From: Parapedobacter tibetensis
Lineage (GTDB): Bacteria; Bacteroidota; Bacteroidia; Sphingobacteriales; Sphingobacteriaceae
NCBI RefSeq assembly: GCF_024704835.1
Contig: NZ_JAMXBE010000006.1
Span: forward strand, 124,514 to 188,513
Length of the DNA: 64,000 bases
Direction: 5' to 3'
Part shown: positions 1 through 10,131 of the stretch, piece after piece
Layout of the letters: the number at the start of each line of letters is the position of its first letter
Numbering within the stretch: position 1 is the first letter of the stretch
Program-made: the position numbers and the translations under genes
The notes under the pieces: generated by a model
Seen by the model: the letters and a program-made list of their open reading frames with translations, nothing else
Database searches by the model: none
Told to the model about the DNA's origin: nothing

Positions 1-677
1 TAGATTTTATAGTGGCCTTCGGAGAGCAGTTGAGCCGCTTTTTTTAGGCGCGCCACATTGATGAGGTCATTCGGTGTGAGATCAGAGATCGCCTTGATTT
101 TACGATACAATGTGGGCCTACTCATGTTCATCAACTCCGCCAAATGTTCCACATCAAAATGGATATTCGCCATGTTGTTGTGTATGATTTCATTTAAGCG
201 TTCCAGAAAATGCTCGTCTGCCTTAGTATGGGCCATGGTTTTGATGTGGGCTAATGGCGAGCTGGCAAAGTATTCACGAACCTTATTCCGGTTGGTGAGC
301 AGGCTGTAAATCTGGGCATGCAAATGTTCGGGCGAAAACGGTTTTTCAATGTAAGCATCCGCCCCCTGCTCAAGCCCTTTTATCTTGGATTGCAGCGTGT
401 TTTTGGCTGTGAGTAGAATGATGGGAATATGGCTATGCTCGACGTCCGACTTGATTAGCTGACAAAGTTCATATCCGTCCATTTCGGGCATCATCACATC
501 ACTGACAATAAGTTGTATGGGATTAGCTGACAATGTTTCCATTGCGCATCGCCCGTTTTCAGCTTTCAACACGTCATAAGTTTCACTGAGGTCATCCGCA
601 ATGAAGTCGAGGATTTCCTCATGGTCGTCAACCACCAATATGGTTGGTTTTTCAATCGTCGCCAATTCCTTTTCCAT
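1..677 (-). CDS. Response regulator with receiver and AraC-type HTH (partial, runs off window start)
   Basis: I translated this by hand from the minus strand; its end lies outside the window, so 225 residues are visible. The N-terminus is a CheY-like receiver: acidic pair in ILVVDD (residues 13-18), phospho-acceptor Asp60 in VSDVMMPEMDG, Thr90 and Lys112 (EKPF). A linker is followed by an AraC-type HTH_18 domain from about residue 160 (LAELMNMSRPTLYRKIK), cut before its second helix-turn-helix. It should bind DNA and activate a PUL when phosphorylated. The start ATG at 677-675 overlaps the 3' end of the kinase gene by 26 bases in another frame. In classical Bacteroidota hybrid two-component systems these modules are C-terminal parts of the kinase polypeptide, so this is either a real split or a frameshift in one gene. 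Confidence 0.85.
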   Translation of the reverse strand, partial: MEKELATIEKPTILVVDDHEEILDFIADDLSETYDVLKAENGRCAMETLSANPIQLIVSDVMMPEMDGYELCQLIKSDVEHSHIPIILLTAKNTLQSKIKGLEQGADAYIEKPFSPEHLHAQIYSLLTNRNKVREYFASSPLAHIKTMAHTKADEHFLERLNEIIHNNMANIHFDVEHLAELMNMSRPTLYRKIKAISDLTPNDLINVARLKKAAQLLSEGHYKI

Positions 678-3600
678 TTCGAAATATGTTTTGTTGTTCG
701 ATGGGCAATATTAGCACAAATACGTTCATGCCGTTTTCTGGGGTTGCCAAATGAAGACTGCCATTGTGCAGCTGGGCGAGTGAGCGCGCCAAGGCAAGTC
801 CAAGACCGGTACCTTGCTGGCCATCAGTCGCTTTAAGCCTCACGAATGTTTCGAAAATCTTCTCCCGCATATCCATTGGAATCAAGTACCCATCGTTTTT
901 AACCAGGATGGTAAATGAGCGATCGGAAAGTGATGGGGTTTCTAGCGTAACATCGACGGTACGCTTCGCGTATTTAAGTCCATTGCTCAGCAAGTTGCCC
1001 ATGATTTGAGTTACGGCTTCCCGATCTACCGAAGCCACGCAGGTCGTAGCGGGCAGGTTCAGTTTCAAACGGATGGTTTTTTGTGCCGCCAATAGTTTGA
1101 ATCCGGAATGGATTTCGGTGAGCAGTTTGTTGATATCCGTATGGACGAAATTCAATCGGTATCCCATGACTTCCGTTTTGCGGAAATCAAGCAATTGATC
1201 TGTCAATTCCAATAAACGTTCGGTGTTGCGCGCCATGGTTTGCAAGTGCCGTTTTACCTTTGGCAATTCCTCTGCCTGCTTCATCACCTTCTCCAGTGGC
1301 GCCTTGATGAGCGTGAGTGGCGTCCGGATTTCGTGTGTCACATTGGTGAAAAAATTAATCTTTGCCCGGTAAAGCTCTTCCTCTTTCCGGTGCCGCATGC
1401 GTTCCAATTTCCGTTTGTTTTTCTCTCGGATGTTGCGATGGTAGCGCATGATGACATACCTGATTAAGCCGATGGTAAATAGGGTGTAACATAGATATGC
1501 TGGCCAACTTGCCCAAAATGGGGGTAATATCGTGATGTGCAATTTCGTTTCTTTACCACTGAACTCACCCTTGCTGTTTGCCACATTCACCCTAAACGTA
1601 TATTCCCCGGGAGGCAACTTGGTGAAGTAGGCCTTCCGGTTTGTGCGGATATGCGTCCATTCCTGATCCAAACCTTCCATTTTGTAAGCATATTCCGTCA
1701 TATCTGGCGATATAAAGCTCAGTGCGGCAAAATCAATGCTCAGCGATGATTGGTTATGCTTGAGGGCAATGTGGTTGGCAAAGGTGATGGATTGAGCAAG
1801 TGAGGATCCCGCTCCATTAATCTCCAGTTCGCGGTTATGCACCTGCAATCCCGTAATGTATACCGGCGGGAGGAATGTATTTTCACTGTACTGCGCGGGG
1901 TTAAATCGGATCATGCCCTGCACACTGCCAAAGTAAAGTGTGCCATCCGACGCCTTGTATGCCGAGTTATAGTTAAACTGGTCGCTCAATAGGCCATTTG
2001 CCTTGGTGAATACCTTGATATCCTCCGTGGCGGCGTTAAAGCGGACAAGGCCTTTTGAAGTAGTCACCCACAGCTGGCCCATATCGTCTTCGAGCATGGA
2101 TAGAATCAGGTTGCTTGGCAAACCATTGGCGATGCCGTATCGTTGAAAGGTACTGTCAGTTGGATTGAACTTACACAATCCCCCCTCGGTAGCGACCCAC
2201 AGTGTACCTTGGCGGTCTTCATATATCCGGTTTACGCGGTTACTGCCAATACTGTTGGCCTGTTTTGCATCATGTGTAAACGAACCATGTCGACCTGTTT
2301 GGGGATTAAAATAATACAACCCATCTCGCCAGGTGCCAGCCCATATGGTACCATGGCTGTCTTCAAATACGGTGGTATAGAAAATGTGTTGAGGAAATTC
2401 GGGTAGGATGCTGAAGCGTTGACCCCGTTTCTCAAATTCACACAATCCCCTTCCGGTAGCCAGCAATATCCGTGCATCATGCGTCTGGTAGATGTTGAAA
2501 ATAAAGTTGTTCGGTAGCGCCCCGACATGGTCTCCGGCATTGAAGTGACCGATTATCCGTCCAGTATTGACGTCCATCAGATCCAGCCCATGCTCAAACG
2601 TACCCACCCATAGCGTGTCACCCGTGACTAGCAAGCCATGGATATTCGCATACGAAATACTATTGGGGCGACCTGTGGGTTGGTAGGTGGTAATTCTTCC
2701 CGAGGAGATATTCAGGCAGTTCAGTCCAGCATCTTCCGTCCCGATCCACAAGTTGCCATGATTATCTGCGCAGATCTCTCTTACCGCATTGCCAGAAACG
2801 GTATTGGCTCCATCGATTGGAAAAAACTTTTCGAAAAAGATATTGCTCTCCGCGTAATGATTGATACCTCCGAAATACGTGCCGGCCCAAATACCCTGTT
2901 CCCGATCTTTGTAAAGCGTGTAAACCGCATTATCCGATAGCGCCCAAGGATTGCCACGCTGCTTTCGAAGGTTGGTGCTTTGCCCAGTGGTACCATCATA
3001 GATGAAAATGCCCAATTCCGTGGCAAACCAATATTCGTTTGGCGAATTTTCCAGAATATCCCTTACAAAGATATCAGTACCCTGTCCATCGTGTGTCAGC
3101 AAGTCCTCATACGTTTCTGTAGCGGTGTCAAACAGCTTCACGCCCTGCTTGGTGGTGCCTACGAATAGATGACCCCGTTTATCACTGTAAATCCGCTCTA
3201 TCCATTTCGAGACCACTGGGGGCGAGTGTTCAAAGAGGGAATAGGACCCGTCAATACCCCCGCCAGTATGAAAACGCTTTAGGTTGCCATCAGAAGTGCC
3301 TATCCAAACCGTCTCGGGCCCGGCGACAAACAACGCCGAGGCAGCGAATTGGGTATGTGTGGTGATCTGTAGGAGGCTGTCGTTCGCCGGGGAATAGCGG
3401 TATAATGACAAATTATCGATAAACCAAATGTTACCCTTCTCATCTCCCTGTATATCGAGAACCTCGTTGGTGATGTTTGGATGGAAAAGGGAAAATGTTT
3501 CGTATTTGGGATCGAAAAGGAATATACCTTGGTCAGTACCCACCCAGATACGCCCGACATGATCCGTGAATAGGGACCTGATGAAGTTGCTCCCCAGTCC

Positions 3601-3834
3601 ATTGGGATTATTTGGGTCGTTATGAAATACCTTAAAGGAGTAACCATCAAATCGGTTAAGGCCATCCTTTGTGCCAAACCACATAAACCCCATTTCATCT
3701 TGCGCGCTGCACAGCACCGCATTATTCGATAGTCCGCTTTCTACTTGGTAATGCGAGAAATAGTAGGGCTGTCCGAAGGCGGGGCACGACCACACGAGCA
3801 CGAAAAAAAAGGATATGGATAAAACCGATCTCAT
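652..3834 (-). CDS. Hybrid-two-component-type sensor histidine kinase (reg_prop/Y_Y_Y/HisKA/HATPase), receiver part in separate frame
   Basis: The 1060-residue protein has a signal peptide (about 1-21), a periplasmic two-component-regulator propeller with many WxGT.xGL-type blades (about 25-690), a Y_Y_Y domain (about 710-790), one membrane segment (WASWPAYLCYTLFTIGLI), a HisKA dimerisation domain with His834 in THEIRTPL, and an ATPase domain with NLLSNGLKYA and GTGLGLALA. It senses a glycan oligosaccharide in the periplasm and passes phosphate to a receiver. It ends 20 residues after the ATPase domain, and the receiver-HTH follows in another frame. Divergent transcription from the GH5/SusC/SusD block at 4204 suggests that block is its target. 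The missing fused C-terminus is the oddity; a one-base deletion in the A-run near 690 would give a typical full-length protein. Confidence 0.92.
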   Translation of the reverse strand: MRSVLSISFFFVLVWSCPAFGQPYYFSHYQVESGLSNNAVLCSAQDEMGFMWFGTKDGLNRFDGYSFKVFHNDPNNPNGLGSNFIRSLFTDHVGRIWVGTDQGIFLFDPKYETFSLFHPNITNEVLDIQGDEKGNIWFIDNLSLYRYSPANDSLLQITTHTQFAASALFVAGPETVWIGTSDGNLKRFHTGGGIDGSYSLFEHSPPVVSKWIERIYSDKRGHLFVGTTKQGVKLFDTATETYEDLLTHDGQGTDIFVRDILENSPNEYWFATELGIFIYDGTTGQSTNLRKQRGNPWALSDNAVYTLYKDREQGIWAGTYFGGINHYAESNIFFEKFFPIDGANTVSGNAVREICADNHGNLWIGTEDAGLNCLNISSGRITTYQPTGRPNSISYANIHGLLVTGDTLWVGTFEHGLDLMDVNTGRIIGHFNAGDHVGALPNNFIFNIYQTHDARILLATGRGLCEFEKRGQRFSILPEFPQHIFYTTVFEDSHGTIWAGTWRDGLYYFNPQTGRHGSFTHDAKQANSIGSNRVNRIYEDRQGTLWVATEGGLCKFNPTDSTFQRYGIANGLPSNLILSMLEDDMGQLWVTTSKGLVRFNAATEDIKVFTKANGLLSDQFNYNSAYKASDGTLYFGSVQGMIRFNPAQYSENTFLPPVYITGLQVHNRELEINGAGSSLAQSITFANHIALKHNQSSLSIDFAALSFISPDMTEYAYKMEGLDQEWTHIRTNRKAYFTKLPPGEYTFRVNVANSKGEFSGKETKLHITILPPFWASWPAYLCYTLFTIGLIRYVIMRYHRNIREKNKRKLERMRHRKEEELYRAKINFFTNVTHEIRTPLTLIKAPLEKVMKQAEELPKVKRHLQTMARNTERLLELTDQLLDFRKTEVMGYRLNFVHTDINKLLTEIHSGFKLLAAQKTIRLKLNLPATTCVASVDREAVTQIMGNLLSNGLKYAKRTVDVTLETPSLSDRSFTILVKNDGYLIPMDMREKIFETFVRLKATDGQQGTGLGLALARSLAQLHNGSLHLATPENGMNVFVLILPIEQQNIFRNGKGIGDD

Positions 3835-4203
3835 TACAAATAGGCCCTTTGGCTAGGCCAAAGATAACAGGAAAATTTGACGTACGAGCCGGAAGGCATT
3901 TATGTATCAGGGTAACAGCATTTAAACAAAACACGGTCTATCGTCTTTGCGAGCAAGCGCGTTAGCCTAAGAAATGGAGCTGCTTCGCGGTCAACTAGCT
4001 CAACCCAACACAGTTCGCAATGACGAAAAAGTTAAATGCGATTGCTCTGGGTTATGTATGGAGTAATCTCCGTGAGACAAAATAAGGAAAGATTGAAACA
4101 AAATGGTATCGTGCCCTGCCACGTTATTACCGTCCTTTGTACTTATGGGAAATTAATACTGCCCTATATAACCAATTTAGTAACCAACAATTAGATCACG
4201 ATT
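3835..4203. other. Divergent intergenic region between sensor kinase and GH5 gene
   Basis: This 369-bp gap has no ORF I would defend. It must hold the promoters of both divergent genes. I could not find a clean TAnnTTTG box with a TTG about 22-24 bp upstream for either one. The last 60 bp before 4204 are AT-rich (CTATATAACC around 4163). It also contains a REP-like imperfect inverted repeat at 3942-4025. The operator found upstream of 14484, 24045 and 41379 is absent here, which fits control by a different regulator, namely the adjacent sensor. Confidence 0.5.
3942..4025. repeat. REP-like imperfect inverted repeat
   Basis: The ends are CGTCTTTGCGAG at 3942 and TTCGCAATGACG ending at 4025, inverted copies of a CGTCATTGCGA type terminus. 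Elements with CGTCATTGCGAG ends are common dispersed intergenic palindromes in Bacteroidota (known from other genomes, not checked here). The inner arms are degenerate. No second copy was seen in the window. Confidence 0.5.
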
Positions 4204-5349
4204 ATGCGAATTCCCAATACATTTTTGGTTCTAGGCACCCTGTGTGTACACTTATTAATAGGTTGTGGATCTAATCCTGGAACAGATGAAACACGCCAAG
4301 TCAAGGAAGTTTGGACCGTCCGAGAAGCCAATGCATGGGTTTCACAACAAGGCTGGCTGATAGGCCCGAATTATATTCCAGCGACCGCCATCAACCAACT
4401 GGAAATGTGGCAGGAAGATACGTTTGATCGGCAAACCATTGATAAGGAACTCGGCTGGGCAGCTGATCTGGGTATGAATACGGCACGGGTTTACCTGCAT
4501 GACTTGCTTTACGAACAGGATTCACTCGGCTTTTTCAGCCGTATGGACGCTTTCTTGACCATTGCATCAAAACACGGTATCAGACCACTCTTTGTCATCT
4601 TTGACTCCTGCTGGGACCCGTTTCCCGCACTGGGCAAGCAACGCGCACCCAAGCCACATGTACATAATTCCGGTTGGGTGCAAAGTCCGGGACAAGCTGC
4701 ATTGAAAGACAGCACCCAATATCCACGGCTCGAACGGTATGTCAAAGCGCTGATGGGCCGGTTTGCCGAAGATGATCGTATCCTTGGTTGGGATATATGG
4801 AATGAACCGGATAACATGACGGGTGCTTCCTATGAGGCCGTGGAAATCAAAGATAAGGTCAATTACGTGTTACCCTTGTTGGAGCAAGCATTCGTATGGG
4901 CACGCTCGGCCAATCCCACACAACCACTCACTTCCGGTGTTTGGGCAGGCGATTGGTCCACGCATGAGGGATTGAAACCCATTGAAAAGCTGCAGATCGA
5001 AGAGTCTGATATCATTAGTTTCCACAACTACGATACGCCGGAAGATTTCGAGAAGCGGATACAACAACTTCAACGTTACGGCAAGCCGCTTTGGTGCACC
5101 GAATACATGGCGCGATCAAACGGCAGTACGTTCGCCGGTTTTCTGCCTATTGCCAAGAAATACAATGTGGCCATATTTAACTGGGGGTTTGTAGATGGTA
5201 AAACCCAAACCATCTACCCATGGGACAGCTGGACCAAAACCTACACTGACGAACCACCGCTTTGGTTCCACGATATATTCAGGGGAGATGGTACGCCGTA
5301 TAAGCAGGAAGAAACCGCTATCATCAAAGACCTTGCCGGGAAGAAATGA
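4204..5349 (+). CDS. GH5-like (cellulase/mannanase clan) glycoside hydrolase lipoprotein
   Basis: The protein has 381 residues with an SpII signal (LLIGC, Cys21), so it is probably surface- or periplasm-anchored. The body is a TIM-barrel of clan GH-A type. Glu201 in WDIWNEPDN sits where the acid/base is expected at the end of strand 4, and Glu300 in LWCTEYMAR where the nucleophile is expected at strand 7; GPNYIP and RVYLHDL are also family-like. Homologues are often labelled cellulase-family glycosylhydrolase or 1,4-beta-xylanase; the true substrate cannot be read from sequence. It is the first gene of a PUL, 22 bp before susC, and lies with three GH43-type genes, so attack on a xylan- or arabinan-type backbone is plausible. 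Confidence 0.82.
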   Translation: MRIPNTFLVLGTLCVHLLIGCGSNPGTDETRQVKEVWTVREANAWVSQQGWLIGPNYIPATAINQLEMWQEDTFDRQTIDKELGWAADLGMNTARVYLHDLLYEQDSLGFFSRMDAFLTIASKHGIRPLFVIFDSCWDPFPALGKQRAPKPHVHNSGWVQSPGQAALKDSTQYPRLERYVKALMGRFAEDDRILGWDIWNEPDNMTGASYEAVEIKDKVNYVLPLLEQAFVWARSANPTQPLTSGVWAGDWSTHEGLKPIEKLQIEESDIISFHNYDTPEDFEKRIQQLQRYGKPLWCTEYMARSNGSTFAGFLPIAKKYNVAIFNWGFVDGKTQTIYPWDSWTKTYTDEPPLWFHDIFRGDGTPYKQEETAIIKDLAGKK

Positions 5350-5371
5350 TTCATGATAAAGAATTATAGTT

Positions 5372-8300
5372 ATGGAAAAAAACAGAGCAAACACCGGAAT
5401 CTTTTTTTCAGCCGTGAAGCGTATGGTATCCCTCGCAGGCTGTTTGGGAGTACTTGCTTTTTCATGCGCATACGCAGCAACGAAAGCAAAACATTTGGCC
5501 GGTTATGTTGCGGGTGTTGCCGCCTTGCAGCAGTTAAAAGTAGGGGGTAGGGTGGTGGACTCCCTGAATAACCCCCTTGAAGGCATCAGCATCACCATAA
5601 AAGGAACCAGTGCGGGGTCCGTGACCAATGAAGAAGGGTATTACAGCATTGAAGTGCCGGGAGACGATGCTATCCTGGTATTCTCATACCTTGGCTACGA
5701 AAGCCGTGAAGAAGTCGTTGGCGCGCGGCGAACGATTAACGTGACGCTGCAAAGCGCTTTACAGGATCTGGAGGAGGTTGTGGTAATCGGATATGGATCG
5801 GTAAGAAAGAAGGATTTGACCGGTGCAGTATCCGTCATCGACCCCGCAGAAATGACCAAGACAGGCGCCAGCACAGTAGGGCAGTCCATCCAAGGGTTGG
5901 CAACAGGAGTGAGCGTACGCAACACCGGTAATGCCGGGGGCGATGCGAATATTGAGATAAGGGGGTTGGGCAACTTGACCAACAATAATCCGCTTTGGGT
6001 TATTGACGGGATGATTACCAGCGGCGGGGCCGACTTCAACCCGAATGACGTGGAATCCATCCAGATCCTGAAGGACGCATCGGCCGCAGCCATATATGGT
6101 TCGCGGGCAGCCAATGGGGTGATCATCGTCACCACGAAGAGTGGAGGCAAGGGACCGATGAAAGTCGATGTATCGGTGAGGGAATCGTTTGACTGGTCGC
6201 CGAAATATGACCTGATGGGTGCCGAAGAATACAAGAAATATAACGACATGGCTTACCAGGAAGGGATCGATGACGGTGTATGGAACCGCGGGTTGCAGGA
6301 CCACGCAGACTTCGATACGGACTGGCAGCAGGAAACCATGAAAACGGCGCTGGTTCAGGATTATAACATATCACTATCCGGCGGAGGTGAGTCGGGCAAC
6401 TACTTCATTTCCGGAGGATATTACAACAATGAGGGCATGATGTACGGTAACTCGTTTGACCGGTATACTTTCCGCGTCAATACCAGTGGGAAGCGCGGTA
6501 TTTTTTCGTTCGGGGAAACCTTTAATTTTGCTCAGACCGACCGTGATCCGCTGCAGACCGCACCTTATGTCGACGTTGTCCGTATGCTGCCCACCATCCC
6601 GGTCAGAGACTCCAACAATCCGGGCGGATACGGTTATGGCAATGAAGCCAATGCGCGGACATTCGGTACCAATCCCATCGCCCGTGAGGACCTTGAAGCC
6701 ACCAATACCAAGATTTACCGGTTGCGGGGCACGATGTGGGCTGAGGCAAAGCTCACCGATTTCCTGACCTATAAGATTAACGGCGGTATCGATTACATCT
6801 TTGACGACTACCGTTATTTCCGCGGCGAGGGCAACTGGACGATGAACCAAGAATTCAGGGACCCCACAGGGCAGAAAAACCGGATCAAGGAAACCAATGA
6901 GCTCATCGAAAATACACTGAATCTTAATAAAGATTTCGGAAAGCATCACATCGACGCCGTAGCGGGTCTGACGTATCAACACTTTTATTGGGAAGATGTC
7001 GGTGCGCAACGGCTCCGTTTCCCCTTGCTGGGCGGGGACTACCTCACCGTATTGAGCGCAGGGCAGGCCAACCAAACCAACTGGAATACCATCGGCGAAT
7101 ATGCGCTTATCTCCTATCTGGGAAGGGCTAACTACATATATGACGACAAGTATTTCCTGACGTTGACCTACCGGCGCGATGGTGATTCCAAGTTATCGAA
7201 ACAACATCGATGGGAGGATTATTACTCTGTCTCCGGCGCTTGGCGGATCAGTAACGAGCCGTTTTTCCAGTCGTCTTGGATCAATGATTTGAAACTGCGT
7301 GCGAACTATGGTCAGCTTGGTAATGCGGCGATCGGCGAACGGAATCTGAACCACTGGGCCTACATGAATACGATCAATTCCAATATCGTTACGGTGTTTG
7401 GCATAGACCAGCGGCTGGTCAACGGTGCTGCCCAAGTGGCCATTCGGAACGAAGACCTCCGGTGGGAGCGTACCGAACAGGTGAATATCGGGTTGGATGC
7501 GGCGTTCTTATCCAACAAGCTGGGCATAACCGCTGAATATTACCGTTCGACCACCTCGGATGTGCTCACTGCCATGCAGATATCGATGACCACCGGGCAT
7601 AGCGGCCCGAATCCGCTGGCCAATGCCGCGAGCATACGGAACAGCGGCTTTGAGCTGGCCGCGACTTGGCGGGATCAGTCGGGGGAACTGAATTATTCAA
7701 TAGGCGCTAATCTGACAACGCTAAACAATAAGATTATTGAGCTGGGCCATGGAACGCAGGTATTTTATACCGGGCAGACCCGTAGCGAAATAGGCCGATC
7801 GCTCGGCGAGTTTTACTTGCTGAAAACGGACGGACTATTCCGTACGCAAGCAGATATCGATAATTATATGAACTCACAGGGCCAGCCGATCACGATTGAA
7901 GGAAAGCGTCCGAAATTGGGCGACCTCCGGTATATTGATACGGACGATAATGGTGTGATTACGACCAATGACCGGCAGATCGTCGGAGATCCTTGGGCAG
8001 ATTTTCAGTTGGGTTTGAATGCCAATGTTTCCTGGAAAAATTTGGATTTCTCCATGCAATGGTATGGCCAATTCGGCAACGAAATTATCAACGGGGCTAT
8101 GCGTCAAGGAAGGTTTTTCTCCGATAACTCGAACTATATACGGTTTGAAGCGGGCAATGAGCCTTATCAGGAAAATCCCAACAGTAACTTTCCGAGAATT
8201 ATTTATGGAGATCTCCGCAACACACGCGGAGATACGGATCTATGGCTGGAGAGTGGCTCGTTTTTCCGAATGCGGAATGTACAACTCGGTTATACATTTC

Positions 8301-8494
8301 CGAAAAATTGGCTAACAAAAGCCGGCATGAATACCTTGCGCGCCTACATCAGCGGCAACAATTTGATCACGCTGACCAAATATACTGGGCTGGATCCCGA
8401 TTTCATCAATACAAGTGTATGGGACAGGGGAACGGATAACATGTCCTTTCCGAATGCCCGTACCATCATGTTAGGTTTACAGGTTAATTTTTAG
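5372..8494 (+). CDS. SusC-family TonB-dependent outer-membrane transporter
   Basis: The protein has 1040 residues: an N-terminal signal region (about 1-45), a CarboxypepD_reg-like domain (about 55-140, VGGRVVDSLNNPLEG to VTLQSAL), a TonB-box-like EEVVVIGYGS, a plug domain (about 150-260, including IQILKDASAAAIYGSRAANG) and a 22-strand-type barrel ending in LQVNF with a terminal Phe, as expected for BAM insertion. It imports oligosaccharides with the SusD protein encoded 3 bp downstream. There is no STN domain, so it is not expected to signal through an anti-sigma factor; control by the divergent sensor kinase is more likely. Confidence 0.96.
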   Translation: MEKNRANTGIFFSAVKRMVSLAGCLGVLAFSCAYAATKAKHLAGYVAGVAALQQLKVGGRVVDSLNNPLEGISITIKGTSAGSVTNEEGYYSIEVPGDDAILVFSYLGYESREEVVGARRTINVTLQSALQDLEEVVVIGYGSVRKKDLTGAVSVIDPAEMTKTGASTVGQSIQGLATGVSVRNTGNAGGDANIEIRGLGNLTNNNPLWVIDGMITSGGADFNPNDVESIQILKDASAAAIYGSRAANGVIIVTTKSGGKGPMKVDVSVRESFDWSPKYDLMGAEEYKKYNDMAYQEGIDDGVWNRGLQDHADFDTDWQQETMKTALVQDYNISLSGGGESGNYFISGGYYNNEGMMYGNSFDRYTFRVNTSGKRGIFSFGETFNFAQTDRDPLQTAPYVDVVRMLPTIPVRDSNNPGGYGYGNEANARTFGTNPIAREDLEATNTKIYRLRGTMWAEAKLTDFLTYKINGGIDYIFDDYRYFRGEGNWTMNQEFRDPTGQKNRIKETNELIENTLNLNKDFGKHHIDAVAGLTYQHFYWEDVGAQRLRFPLLGGDYLTVLSAGQANQTNWNTIGEYALISYLGRANYIYDDKYFLTLTYRRDGDSKLSKQHRWEDYYSVSGAWRISNEPFFQSSWINDLKLRANYGQLGNAAIGERNLNHWAYMNTINSNIVTVFGIDQRLVNGAAQVAIRNEDLRWERTEQVNIGLDAAFLSNKLGITAEYYRSTTSDVLTAMQISMTTGHSGPNPLANAASIRNSGFELAATWRDQSGELNYSIGANLTTLNNKIIELGHGTQVFYTGQTRSEIGRSLGEFYLLKTDGLFRTQADIDNYMNSQGQPITIEGKRPKLGDLRYIDTDDNGVITTNDRQIVGDPWADFQLGLNANVSWKNLDFSMQWYGQFGNEIINGAMRQGRFFSDNSNYIRFEAGNEPYQENPNSNFPRIIYGDLRNTRGDTDLWLESGSFFRMRNVQLGYTFPKNWLTKAGMNTLRAYISGNNLITLTKYTGLDPDFINTSVWDRGTDNMSFPNARTIMLGLQVNF

Positions 8495-8497
8495 ACG

Positions 8498-10084
8498 ATG
8501 GAACTTTTAAAAATGCAGACGAAGATGCAAACATATAAATTGATAACGCTGGGCGCGTTGGTCAGCCTTTTAACAGCCGCCTGCAGCAAAGACCTGCTGG
8601 ACATAGACAACCCCAATGAAGCGCCCATCCATACGTTCTGGCAAACCGAATCGGATGCACAGATGGGCGTAAATGCTGCCTACAGCAGCTTATATAAAGA
8701 AGGGACTTGGATGCGGTGGCTGTCTTTTCGTTACGATCTGTCGTCCGACGAGGGATGGAGTAGCAGCCCGTGGAACGAATTGGGAGATTGGACGCGATTT
8801 AACTACGTAAATTATAATTTTCTTGAAGGAAATAATGTGCATTGGTCTCATTTTTACACCGGGATCTTCCGTGCAAATCAGGTGCTGACGCATGTACCCA
8901 ATATAGAATTCACCGATCAGACGATTAAAGACCAAGTATTGGGGCAGGCATCCTTTCTGCGGGCGTTATGGTATTTTCAGGTCGCTACGCTGTGGGGAAA
9001 AGGTGCGCTCGTATTGGAGCCAAAAGACCCAAGCTATATTCCGGAGGAAGCTCCCGAAGAAGCGATCTGGGCTCAGGTAGAGACTGACCTTAAGGACGCG
9101 ATTGCTAAATTGCCGGAGACCTGGGATGATAACAACGTAGGCCGGGCTACCATAGGAGCTGCGAAAGCATTGCTGGCGAAGGCGTATATGCAGCAGCACC
9201 GGTACAATGAAGCGAAAACGGAGTTGCAATGGCTCATCGACCGGGAAGGTACATTATATGGTTTGGTGGATAACTACCCGGATAACTTTACGCATCTCAA
9301 CGAAAATAATATCGAAAGCGTATTTGAAATTCAGTTTGATGACGAAAATAAGGGGGGGACTGGCAACGATATTGCTATGGCGACAGGACTTCAACGCACA
9401 CAGTTTTACGCTCCGGGCGGTATCGGCTGGCAGGATGGGAAAGCCCGCGCCTGGCTGGTGGGGGAGTATAAGAAGGAAAAAAACCTCAATGGGACGAATG
9501 ATATCCGGTTGTACCATAACCTGTATTATAAGAGCAGCCCATCCGATTTTCCAGACGAAAACCCACTGATCTATGGAAGGCAATGGAACAATGCAGACTG
9601 GGGGGACCATCTCTTTATCCGGAAATATTCAACAGGATACTATCGGAATTTCGAGGATTATTTCGCGCCTAACAACTACCGCATCATCCGTTATGCCGAC
9701 ATCTTGCTCATGTATGCTGAATGTATTGTTGAAACGGGTGGATCTCCAGCGGAAGCTGCGTCCTATGTCAACAAAGTCAGGCAGCGGCCCTCCACGAATT
9801 TGCCGGCCTTGGAAAATAGTATCTATGCCAGCGCGCTGAGTTCACCAGCGCAGTTTTTGAAGCATCTTCAGATGGAGCGTACGCTTGAACTTTGTTTTGA
9901 GGGATGGCGATGGGCCGACCTCAAGCGCTGGGAGCTATTGGATTCCCAAGCTGGAATTGACGAATTAAAGTTAAGAGATGCCGATTTCAATAACTTTACG
10001 ATTGACAAACACAACAGGTTGCCTATCCCGCAAATAGAAGTGGATAATAGTGATGGTAAGTTGACACAGAATCCAAACTACTAA
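8498..10084 (+). CDS. SusD/RagB-family surface glycan-binding lipoprotein
   Basis: The protein has up to 528 residues with a lipobox (LLTAAC) followed by SKDLLDIDNPNEAP, typical of SusD N-termini, then TPR-like helices (AYSSLYKEGT, ASFLRALWYFQVATLWG) and the C-terminal RagB signature (RYADILLMYAECIVETGG, LQMERTLELCFEGWRWADLKRW). It caps the SusC barrel and binds the glycan. Met codons at 8513 and 8525 would also leave a full signal peptide, so the start is uncertain by 27 bp. The stop-to-start distance from susC is 3 bp. Confidence 0.95.
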   Translation: MELLKMQTKMQTYKLITLGALVSLLTAACSKDLLDIDNPNEAPIHTFWQTESDAQMGVNAAYSSLYKEGTWMRWLSFRYDLSSDEGWSSSPWNELGDWTRFNYVNYNFLEGNNVHWSHFYTGIFRANQVLTHVPNIEFTDQTIKDQVLGQASFLRALWYFQVATLWGKGALVLEPKDPSYIPEEAPEEAIWAQVETDLKDAIAKLPETWDDNNVGRATIGAAKALLAKAYMQQHRYNEAKTELQWLIDREGTLYGLVDNYPDNFTHLNENNIESVFEIQFDDENKGGTGNDIAMATGLQRTQFYAPGGIGWQDGKARAWLVGEYKKEKNLNGTNDIRLYHNLYYKSSPSDFPDENPLIYGRQWNNADWGDHLFIRKYSTGYYRNFEDYFAPNNYRIIRYADILLMYAECIVETGGSPAEAASYVNKVRQRPSTNLPALENSIYASALSSPAQFLKHLQMERTLELCFEGWRWADLKRWELLDSQAGIDELKLRDADFNNFTIDKHNRLPIPQIEVDNSDGKLTQNPNY

Positions 10085-10131
10085 AAGCCTTATTTGACAG
10101 AAGCCACTTAATAATACCGTATACTTGAAAA

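Noticed and set aside
675-700. Programmed ribosomal frameshift fusing kinase and receiver
   Set aside because: There is an A4 run but no convincing slippery heptamer or downstream pseudoknot; a plain split or indel is simpler.
2232-2540. Minus- and plus-strand ORFs inside the kinase, SusC, SusD and sulfatase genes
   Set aside because: They overlap long well-supported genes in other frames and show no domain motifs.
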